This document shows, piece by piece, positions 1 through 5,730 of a stretch of 44,829 nt of DNA. Source of the stretch: Candidatus Saccharimonadota bacterium (GTDB lineage: Bacteria > Patescibacteriota > Saccharimonadia > Saccharimonadales > Saccharimonadaceae); assembly GCA_017545595.1 (NCBI GenBank), contig JAFWLO010000006.1:1-44829 (forward strand), in the 5' to 3' direction. A model generated the notes under the pieces. It had not been told where the DNA came from. It saw only the letters and a program-made list of their open reading frames with translations, and did no database searches. The first letter of the stretch is position 1, and every line of letters begins with the position of its first letter. A program made the translations under genes and the position numbers.

Positions 1-146
1 GTATGAGTTCGAACGGCTACTACTGGTCTTCACATTCTTACTCTACCATGGGCTCTCGCAGCCAGGGCTTCTACTCTACGCGATTCAGTCCTCAGAATGG
101 GTTCCAAAAGGGCATCGGGTTCGCAGTTCGTCGTGTCGCTTTTTAA
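1..146 (+). CDS. 3' end of a FISUMP/DUF1566-like surface protein (5' end outside window)
   Basis: An open frame enters from the left edge and stops at TAA 144-146. The 47 visible codons read SSNGYYWSSHSYST and end in GFAVRRVAF. The aromatic 'GYYWSS' block and the closing 'GFAVRxV' block are typical of the C terminus of FISUMP (Fibrobacter succinogenes major paralogous)/DUF1566-type domains, which are often exported, surface-exposed and C-type-lectin-like. The N-terminal part, any signal peptide and the start lie outside the window, so the function is not determined; ligand binding is only the family expectation. Two further copies of this C-terminal region follow immediately. This is probably the only expressed copy of the three, because the others lack the upstream part of the protein. 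Confidence 0.65.
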   Translation, partial: MSSNGYYWSSHSYSTMGSRSQGFYSTRFSPQNGFQKGIGFAVRRVAF

Positions 147-193
147 AATGTAACAAGCCTCAAAAACAATTACTTTTGTTGTCTCTATAACTA

Positions 194-472
194 TTGCTCA
201 CCAGAGCTGATTCCAGTATTATCTCCGAACCGTTTGCATTTCTACGGAGTGGCTACTATGTCTGGGACTCTACCGGTCTTTATGTTAGGAGTTCGCTAGG
301 TTACTACTGGTCTTCGCATACTTACTCTACCACGTACTCTCACCGTCAGAACGTCTACTCTACGAACTTCTATCCTCAATATGGGAGCTACAAGGGCTAC
401 GGCCTCGAAGTCCGTTATGTCAGAATCAATAAAAACACAACAAACCCTGAAGGTTGTGAACTGTTGAACTAA
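194..472 (+). pseudogene. Headless FISUMP-like C-terminal cassette, copy 2
   Basis: Open to TAA 470-472. It encodes TRADSSIISEPFAF, then GYYWSSHTYST, then GLEVRYV, matching the copy to its left and the one to its right. Homology runs from ACC at 200 to GTC at 421, exactly 74 codons with no indel relative to copy 3. The only start in frame nearby is TTG at 194, without a Shine-Dalgarno sequence. There is no signal peptide and no N-terminal domain, so independent expression as a surface protein is unlikely. After the conserved block the frame continues into an unrelated tail of about 16 codons. It could be a silent donor cassette, a retrohoming or duplication by-product, or decaying DNA. Confidence 0.55.
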
Positions 473-486
473 AGAGAGCAAAGAGC

Positions 487-744
487 TTAACCAGAGCCGA
501 TTCTGGTATTCTATCCGAACCGTTTGCGTTTCCTCACAGTGGCTTCTATAGCTGGAACTCTACTGGCCTTAACAATAGGAGTTCGTACGGCTACTACTGG
601 TGTTCGAATACTTACGCTTCCACGCGCTCTCGCTACCAGGGCTTCGGCTCTACGAGCTTCCATCCTCAGAATGGGTTCTACATGGGCAACGGGTTCGCAG
701 TTCGTTGCGTCGGACGTATGGCCGTCTTTGAGTCTAGGTTATGA
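487..744 (+). pseudogene. Headless FISUMP-like C-terminal cassette, copy 3
   Basis: The frame reads TRADSGILSEPFAF, GYYWCSNTYAST and GFAVRCV, then stops at TGA 742-744 after a short unrelated tail. The conserved block is 490-711, again 74 codons, and begins 290 nt after the equivalent base of copy 2. It is in a different reading frame from copy 2 and has no recognisable start codon or ribosome binding site. The terminal Cys in GFAVRCV, usual for the family, is kept here but is Arg in copy 1 and Tyr in copy 2. Best read as a silent cassette or a fragment of a decayed paralogue. Confidence 0.5.
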
Positions 745-746
745 CA

Positions 747-780
747 GTCAAAATCCAGACCGTCATGAACGATCTGGATT
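747..780 (-). terminator. Hairpin terminator downstream of the DUF5684-like gene
   Basis: AATCCAGA at 752-759 pairs with TCTGGATT at 773-780, and the inner bases extend the stem past one mismatch. On the minus strand the hairpin is followed by TTTT, so it suits transcripts arriving from the gene that ends at 889. The 781-888 stretch between them holds no gene that I can support. Confidence 0.5.
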
Positions 781-888
781 CATTCTAGCATACTTTCGCG
801 GATTTGTCAAGGATAAGCGTTTGTATATCTGTCTGTGAGCTTTCTAAGGCAGGTGTTTGCTTCCCTGTCTGCGAATAATATGGCTCGA

Positions 889-1347
889 TTATTTCGAGGA
901 GGGGAGTTTCGAGTATTTCGCGCTACCAAAGCCGAGAATCATGTCGAAAATTGGCTCGAGGAAAATAAGACCGATAGCAAAGCCGACGCCTTTTCCGAAG
1001 GATTTCGCGAGTTTCACGTCCATGACGATTTTAAGGACGAACGAACAACCAGGGATAAGGAAGAGGATAAAGAGGAGAGGCTCCATGTTCAAGATTTGGA
1101 GCATGGTGTATTGGTTATAGAGAGGGATGAGAGCCTTCCAACCGTCTTTTCCGGCTTTTTTGAAGATTTTCCACTGAGCGACAGCTACGAGGACAATCCA
1201 GGCGATAACGGCAAGGACCAGAATAAAGAGGAAGAAACCGGCAAAGATGCCAAGACCAGCGCCAACAGAGGCCGCGGACGAAGTCCCCAGAGAAGGGGCG
1301 GATCTGATCGCATCGTAAGAATAATCATAATAAGGACTGTTATACAT
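889..1347 (-). CDS. DUF5684-like small integral membrane protein
   Basis: 152 residues. A Tyr/Ser-rich N terminus (1-28) is followed by a long membrane helix at about 31-57. Next come the signature WKIFKKAGKDGWKALIPLYN (59-78), a second helix (about 88-106), and KLAKSFGKGVGFAIGL leading into a third hydrophobic stretch that ends ILGFG. The 'AGKxGWxALIPxYN' plus 'LAKSFGKGxGF' pattern is that of the DUF5684 family, whose function is unknown. It is monocistronic. The start is supported by AAGGAA 6-8 nt upstream of ATG and by a good promoter further up. Confidence 0.75.
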   Translation of the reverse strand: MYNSPYYDYSYDAIRSAPSLGTSSAASVGAGLGIFAGFFLFILVLAVIAWIVLVAVAQWKIFKKAGKDGWKALIPLYNQYTMLQILNMEPLLFILFLIPGCSFVLKIVMDVKLAKSFGKGVGFAIGLIFLEPIFDMILGFGSAKYSKLPSSK

Positions 1348-1378
1348 ATGTTTTCCTTGTTTATAATTTGTTGAGGTG

Positions 1379-1407
1379 ATTATAACTTAAAACTTAAAAT
1401 ATCGCAA
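1379..1407 (-). promoter_or_regulatory. Sigma70-type promoter for the DUF5684-like gene
   Basis: Minus-strand TTGCGA (1402-1407), a 17-nt spacer, and TATAAT (1379-1384). It leaves a 5' leader of about 25-30 nt carrying the AAGGAA ribosome binding site, in contrast to the leaderless pattern seen at many other genes here. Confidence 0.65.
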
Positions 1408-1441
1408 GCGGTTTTAGAATTCTTAAAAAGATTTTTATAAG

Positions 1442-2818
1442 TTATTTTGCGAGCTTTTTTGCGGCGAGGTGGACGAGCTCGGACCATGAGGAGGAGATAT
1501 GAGGGGTCGAGGCAAGCTGGGTGACCGTGAAACGATGACGAACAGCGACGGCGACTTCTTGAATAACGAGCTCGGCGGAAGGGCAGACGACGGTCGCCCC
1601 GAGGAGTTTGTCTTTAGAGTCGGAGAGTAGCTTAACAAAGCCAGAACGGAAATCGGAGATGTTCGACGCGGAGACGGCAGAGAGAGGCAGGACGGCTTTT
1701 TTGCATTTAATTCCCTTGCGGACGCAATCATCTTCGGTCAGGCCAGTCGTAGCGACAGAGGGGAAAGTGTCGGTCAGGCGGATGAAGCCTTCGTAGTTTC
1801 TGTAATTTTTTTGACGACCAGCGAGGTTCGCGGCGGCGAGAGCTCCTTCGTAAGCGGCACGCTCGGAAGACGATTCTCCGCCGATACAATCACCCGCAGC
1901 GAAGATGTGCTTCATGGTGGTGCGGAGCATTTCGTCGACCTTGATTCCGGATTTTTCGTAGGCGACGCCGGCGTTTTCTAGGCTCAAGTTTAGAGAGGGG
2001 GCGGAGCCAGTCGCGAGGACAACGGCGTTCGTCGTGACGGATTTTTCTTGGCCTCCACGGAGAAAGATGACTTTTTGGAGCGAGGGGGACTTCGGGATGC
2101 GTTCAACCGCAACGACGCGAGACTGAGCGAGGACCTTTATGCGAGAGACAGATTCGAAATGACGAGAAAGAAGCTGGCCGACTTCTTCGTCTTCTCGAGG
2201 GAGAAGACGCCCGGCAAGTTCGCCAAGAACGACTTCGGAGCCAAGTTCGGAAAAGTAGCTCGCGAGCTCGCAACCCGTCGAACCGCCACCGACGATAAAG
2301 ACGGATTTCGGAGGACGGGGGAGACGGAGAGCTTCGGCAGGAGTTAGACAAGAAGCGGAGGAGAGACAGGAGATGTCACCTGAGGTGGGAGAGGCGCCGG
2401 TCGAGATGATGAATTTTTGAGCCGCGAGGATATTGTCTCCGACGGCGATTTCATACGGAGAGAGAAAGGCCGCGTAGCCAGAGACGCAGGTGATTTTGGC
2501 GTCTTCAAGGAGTTTTTTAGAATTTGCGCCGGCGCGTTTCATGGCGAGGGAGCGCCAATTTTGGGCGGTTGGATAGTTATAACGAAGGCTCGAAACAGAG
2601 AGACCAAAACGAGAACCACGCTTCGCAGAGGAATAAAGATGGGAAAATTCGAAGAGAGCGCGACTCGGAACATCATAAGAGTTCAAGGAGGAACCTCCCC
2701 ATTTTCCACATTCGACGACGGCGACTTTTTGTTTCGCGGAGGCGCAAGAAAGAGCAGCAGCAGTCCCGGCGACGCCGGAACCTAAAACTATTACATCGAA
2801 ATCAAATTTTTTGCGCAT
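1442..2818 (-). CDS. FAD/NAD(P) disulfide-reductase-family oxidoreductase lacking the redox cysteines
   Basis: 458 residues with the full dihydrolipoamide dehydrogenase/mercuric reductase fold: an FAD-binding GSGVAG at 13-18, a second Rossmann motif VGGGSTGCELAS in the NAD(P) domain, the second FAD motif FAAGDCIGG near 307-315, and a C-terminal dimerisation domain. Where the family has the redox-active CxxxxC, this protein reads GGSSLNSYDVPS (41-52), so Ser44 and Asp49 replace both cysteines. His440 and Glu447 resemble the C-terminal His-Glu pair. It therefore cannot work as a classical disulfide reductase. A transhydrogenase- or quinone-reductase-like FAD activity is possible but unproven. 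It is last in an operon with the next two genes upstream, with a 1-nt gap. Confidence 0.8.
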   Translation of the reverse strand: MRKKFDFDVIVLGSGVAGTAAALSCASAKQKVAVVECGKWGGSSLNSYDVPSRALFEFSHLYSSAKRGSRFGLSVSSLRYNYPTAQNWRSLAMKRAGANSKKLLEDAKITCVSGYAAFLSPYEIAVGDNILAAQKFIISTGASPTSGDISCLSSASCLTPAEALRLPRPPKSVFIVGGGSTGCELASYFSELGSEVVLGELAGRLLPREDEEVGQLLSRHFESVSRIKVLAQSRVVAVERIPKSPSLQKVIFLRGGQEKSVTTNAVVLATGSAPSLNLSLENAGVAYEKSGIKVDEMLRTTMKHIFAAGDCIGGESSSERAAYEGALAAANLAGRQKNYRNYEGFIRLTDTFPSVATTGLTEDDCVRKGIKCKKAVLPLSAVSASNISDFRSGFVKLLSDSKDKLLGATVVCPSAELVIQEVAVAVRHRFTVTQLASTPHISSSWSELVHLAAKKLAK

Positions 2819-2819
2819 A

Positions 2820-3065
2820 TTAGATGATTTTGTTGCGGTTTTGATATACGAAAGCGAGATCAGAGGAATATTTCTCTAGTTCGCAACCTACGACCCTTTC
2901 TAAATCGCTAGTAGTTATTATATCGCGGTTTTCTAGCCAGGTCAAAACAGATTCGAGGACACGAGCAACAATGAGGTTTGTAGAGTTTTCCGGGAGACCG
3001 AGGGATTTCGAATCGTGTTTTAGCTCTTTAACTAGGTTTTCTGGAGAGAAGGACTTTCGTGTCAT
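2820..3065 (-). CDS. Small ATP-cone-like protein, function unknown
   Basis: 81 residues, soluble. The middle and C terminus (IVARVLESVLTWL, then ITTSDLERVVGCELEK, then AFVYQNRN) resemble the helical part of an ATP-cone domain, as found in NrdR and ribonucleotide reductases. The basic N-terminal strand of that domain is not evident, so the assignment is tentative. It overlaps the upstream membrane-protein gene by four bases (ATGA) and abuts the oxidoreductase, implying translational coupling of all three. Confidence 0.55.
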   Translation of the reverse strand: MTRKSFSPENLVKELKHDSKSLGLPENSTNLIVARVLESVLTWLENRDIITTSDLERVVGCELEKYSSDLAFVYQNRNKII

Positions 3066-3766
3066 ATCTTATCTCCTATAACTAGAAAAGCAAACAGAAA
3101 GACAGCGAGGACGAGAAAACCGAGACCGGAGAAGAAGCGGAAGAAATTTTTGTTCTTGAGACGCCAGCGCTGAACATCAGCGAGGTTTTTCCCCTTCCGG
3201 ATTGCGAGACGGAGAATAACGAGCGGAAGACAACTTAAGATTGTGAAGCCGGCGAGAGCAAGGACTTGGTAAGGCGAAGAAAGCGAAAGTATAGCGTTCG
3301 CAGAGAGGATGAAAAGCGGAAAACTGAAAAGGAGATCGCAAAAAGTAACAAACATTCCTAAAGCGAAAGCTTCGGAATTATCGGAGGTTGCGCGGGCACG
3401 GGAAGAAATGAATTTCGAGACCTTTCGGGGGAGCCAGAGCTCAGTCGAGCGGCCGAATTTGTAATAAAAACAGAGAGAAAGGAGGCTTAGGGCAAGCAAA
3501 ACTCCAAAAAGGACAACGAGAGAGACGAGAGATAAAGAACCTGAGAAAGAGAGGGCAGAGATAAGAAAAACCGACGTCGCGAGGAGAAGAAAAACCATAA
3601 CGGCGACGCCGGAAACATAGCTCGAGGCGAGGGATTTTGTCTTTTTCTTGATGTTTTTTCCGAAGGAGGAATGATAGAGGAGCAAAAATGAGGCCAGAGG
3701 AGCCTGGAGCGAGGCGAGAATAAGCCCGGACAAGAGAACGATTCCCAGAGAGACAAAACTACTCAT
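3062..3766 (-). CDS. Six-helix integral membrane protein, unknown function
   Basis: 234 residues with about six hydrophobic helices (roughly 5-27, 48-75, 78-102, 135-160, 165-187 and 208-230). Basic loops lie between them (KNIKKKTKS near 37-45, RKGKNLADVQRWRLKNKN near 190-207). The topology is reminiscent of LysE/CcdA-type transporters, but the conserved cysteines of CcdA are absent and no family motif is recognised. It is the first gene of the operon with the ATP-cone-like protein and the FAD oxidoreductase, so it may be the membrane partner of the latter. It ends in TGA overlapping the next ATG. The promoter sits 6 nt before its ATG. Confidence 0.6.
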   Translation of the reverse strand: MSSFVSLGIVLLSGLILASLQAPLASFLLLYHSSFGKNIKKKTKSLASSYVSGVAVMVFLLLATSVFLISALSFSGSLSLVSLVVLFGVLLALSLLSLCFYYKFGRSTELWLPRKVSKFISSRARATSDNSEAFALGMFVTFCDLLFSFPLFILSANAILSLSSPYQVLALAGFTILSCLPLVILRLAIRKGKNLADVQRWRLKNKNFFRFFSGLGFLVLAVFLFAFLVIGDKI

Positions 3767-3772
3767 GGTTTT

Positions 3773-3778
3773 ATTATA
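3773..3778 (-). promoter_or_regulatory. Extended -10 element, predicted leaderless start
   Basis: Minus strand TGtTATAAT followed by six bases (AAAACC) and then ATG. With a typical -10 to +1 distance, transcription would start at or next to the A of the start codon. No Shine-Dalgarno sequence fits in between. Confidence 0.6.
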
Positions 3779-3812
3779 ACATAAGTTTAAAGAAAAAAGA
3801 TTTTATTTATGC

Positions 3813-3842
3813 TTGTAATCAAAAAGGTTCGCGTGGTAAAGT
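3813..3842 (+). promoter_or_regulatory. Promoter of the serine-rich surface protein gene
   Basis: TTGTAA (3813-3818), an 18-nt spacer, then TAAAGT (3837-3842) followed by CTGGGT and ATG. The -10 is again only 6 nt from the start codon, predicting a leaderless mRNA. Confidence 0.45.
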
Positions 3843-3848
3843 CTGGGT

Positions 3849-5504
3849 ATGAAAAAGTTGAGGTATGGATATTTAGGTATATGTCTAGGATTCTTGATTG
3901 GAATATGTTTCCAGAATATAAACGTGTTTGCGGAGAGTGGAGAAACTGAGACGGAACACGTTTCCCTTTCTGAGATTAATGGAGAAGGGGCTTCAGAGGG
4001 GACAGATTCTAACTCGGAAGATGACTCAAGAAATTATGGTTCCGAAGAGGATTCTGACTCCTCAACTTCTTCAAGTTCGAGTTCCGGATCTTCTGGCTCT
4101 TCGAATTCTAGTGCAGGTTCTAGCACGACGGACGGTTCGGGGACGAGTTCTGGTGAAAGTTCTAGTTCTTCGGAGATGACGGAGAATGTTGGAGTCGCGA
4201 ACAATGTGAAGATTAAGAGTTATAATCCTGGATATTCGAATCAAGGAGAGTTTGTTGAACTGCTTAAACTCTCCAAAAATGATATTTCGCTCGCCGGCCT
4301 TCAGGTCATTTATGTAACATCTTCTGGGAAAGAATATCTTGTCCATGAATTTTCCCAGGGGAGTGAAATGGTCGGCGAGTCTCTCCTTATGAGATTAGCG
4401 AGTTCGAACGAAGTTCAGGAGGTTGAGGACTTTCATGAAGTAGCGGATTTGACTTATACGAGGAATATGTCGCAGAGCAAGGGGAGGATAAAGCTAGTTT
4501 TTGAGGAAAATATCGTCGATACGGTTTGTTGGGGACTTGAGGACGATGATTGTTTTCCAGCGTTTAAGTCGAGCAAGCCAACGACGCTCGTTAGAGATCT
4601 TAGCGCGGAAGAAGTTGAGGATTCGTTCAAACATATAGAAAATTATGTTCCGAGTTATGATCGGGAAAAGCCCGGGCTGAAGATTATTGAGGTTCCGGAG
4701 GAGATTGTTGAGCCGAGATGCCGAACAATTGAGTTTTCTGAGATTTTAACGTATTTTGAGAACTCGAATACAGAGCAGTTTATAGAGATTTTTAACCGAA
4801 GCGAGGAGAAAGTCGAGCTCTCTAGGTGTTTTCTGAGGTATAAAAATAAAAATTATGCGCTTTCTGGGGAGATTGGGGCAAATGGGTTTTTGGTTTTTTA
4901 TAACGTTCCAGAGTGGGGACTTAGTTTGACGAAAAATCCTACTTCTTCGAACACGCTAGAGATTATCGACGCGGACGGGGAGGTTGTTGATAAACTTGTT
5001 TATTCTAGCGGACAGAGAAAAGGGGTGAGCCTCGCGATGATCGGGTTCAAAGCGGACGGGTCGGAGAACTGGGCGCAGACGTATAATGTTACGCCCGGAA
5101 GAGAGAATATTTATCAACAGTATAAAACTTGTCCGATTGGAAAGGTGATAAACCTAGAGACTGGGAACTGCGTGAACGAAACTTCGCTTGTAACGACACT
5201 AGCGGAGTGTCCGGAGGGAAAATATAGAAACCCGCTCACGGGAAGATGCAAGAGTTATGCGACGACGGCAAGTGCGGAGCTGAAACCCTGCGCGGAGGGA
5301 TACGAGAGAAATCCTGAGACGGGAAGATGTAGAAAGATTGTTAAGAACGACGGGGCAAGCTATGAACTGAAGCCGGAAACGTTTGAAGAAAAGTCGGAAT
5401 TTGTCGCGATTTGGTCGATTGTTGCCGTAATCGCAGTCGGGGTGATGTATATTTTGTTCCAGTATAGAGAAGAAATTGCGGGGGCGTTTAGGAAGAATAG
5501 ATAG
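3849..5504 (+). CDS. Secreted, membrane-anchored surface protein with Ser-rich stalk and two lamin-tail-like domains
   Basis: 551 residues. A signal peptide (about 1-29, cleavage near VFA) is followed by an acidic/serine-rich low-complexity linker (about 47-110). Then come two domains resembling the lamin-tail (LTD) fold: about 115-255, with GEFVELLKLSKNDISLAGLQ, and about 290-425, with TEQFIEIFNRSEEKVELSRC. Three short cysteine repeats follow (TCPIGKVINLETGNC, ECPEGKYRNPLTGRC, PCAEGYERNPETGRC), then a C-terminal membrane helix (about 518-540) with a basic tail. The overall shape is an extracellular adhesin-like or matrix protein anchored at its C terminus. LTD domains are common in secreted bacterial proteins, but the ligand is unknown. 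It stands alone between divergent and convergent neighbours. Confidence 0.75.
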   Translation: MKKLRYGYLGICLGFLIGICFQNINVFAESGETETEHVSLSEINGEGASEGTDSNSEDDSRNYGSEEDSDSSTSSSSSSGSSGSSNSSAGSSTTDGSGTSSGESSSSSEMTENVGVANNVKIKSYNPGYSNQGEFVELLKLSKNDISLAGLQVIYVTSSGKEYLVHEFSQGSEMVGESLLMRLASSNEVQEVEDFHEVADLTYTRNMSQSKGRIKLVFEENIVDTVCWGLEDDDCFPAFKSSKPTTLVRDLSAEEVEDSFKHIENYVPSYDREKPGLKIIEVPEEIVEPRCRTIEFSEILTYFENSNTEQFIEIFNRSEEKVELSRCFLRYKNKNYALSGEIGANGFLVFYNVPEWGLSLTKNPTSSNTLEIIDADGEVVDKLVYSSGQRKGVSLAMIGFKADGSENWAQTYNVTPGRENIYQQYKTCPIGKVINLETGNCVNETSLVTTLAECPEGKYRNPLTGRCKSYATTASAELKPCAEGYERNPETGRCRKIVKNDGASYELKPETFEEKSEFVAIWSIVAVIAVGVMYILFQYREEIAGAFRKNR

Positions 5505-5511
5505 AGGACAA

Positions 5512-5548
5512 CAAAAATGGCGGTAAATTGGGGGGGCAATTTACCGCC
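5512..5548 (-). terminator. Strong hairpin terminator after the initiator tRNA
   Basis: A perfect 12-bp stem, GGCGGTAAATTG (5519-5530) with CAATTTACCGCC (5537-5548), and a loop of six G (six C on the minus strand). On the minus strand it is followed by ATTTTTG. It lies 37 nt beyond the tRNA 3' end and may also block read-through from the surface-protein gene on the plus strand. Confidence 0.8.
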
Positions 5549-5585
5549 GTTCTTGGAGACAAGAGCTTATCTCTTTAGGACAACT

Positions 5586-5662
5586 TGGTTGCGGGGGTTC
5601 GATTTGAACGAACGACCTTTTGGTTATGAGCCAAACGAGCTACCAGGCTGCTCTACCCCGCG
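5586..5662 (-). tRNA. Initiator tRNA-fMet (CAU)
   Basis: 77 nt with all four arms and an encoded CCA. The acceptor stem is CGCGGGG/CCCCGCA with the C1xA72 mismatch that marks bacterial initiator tRNA. The D-stem has A11:U24, also an initiator trait. The anticodon loop is CUCAUAA, with CAU complementary to 5626-5628. The anticodon stem is UUUGG/CCAAA, so only two of the three conserved G:C pairs (30:40 and 31:39) are present and position 29:41 is U:A. It has its own promoter and terminator. Confidence 0.93.
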
Positions 5663-5673
5663 ATATGTTGTAT

Positions 5674-5702
5674 ATTTTAACTCGCTTGGTTCAAAAAGTC
5701 AA
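5674..5702 (-). promoter_or_regulatory. Promoter of the initiator tRNA
   Basis: Minus-strand TTGACT (5697-5702), a 17-nt spacer and TAAAAT (5674-5679), ending 11 nt before the first base of the mature tRNA. Confidence 0.7.
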
Positions 5703-5730
5703 GAGTTTTCTCCAAAATTTTTAGATTGTT

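Larger units (their letters stand above)
1..711 (+). repeat. Tandem array of a 222-nt coding repeat (three copies, first one cut by window edge)
   Basis: The visible part of copy 1 (1-137) aligns without gaps to 285-421 and to 575-711, giving periods of 284 and 290 nt. Scaffold codons are constant, for example TAC TAC TGG, CCT, GGG, and CGT followed two codons later by GTC. About 15 codons vary between copies, and nearly all variants end in C or T. The spacers between copies (about 50-70 nt) are not obviously related to one another. Confidence 0.75.

Noticed and set aside
524-838. Plus-strand open frame through cassette 3 in another phase
   Set aside because: The FISUMP-like frame explains the conservation between copies; this frame is not conserved in copies 1 and 2.
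835-1374. Open frame of about 179 codons on the plus strand opposite the DUF5684-like gene
   Set aside because: Highly charged, low-complexity product that mirrors membrane-helix codons of the opposite strand; no start signals and no family features.
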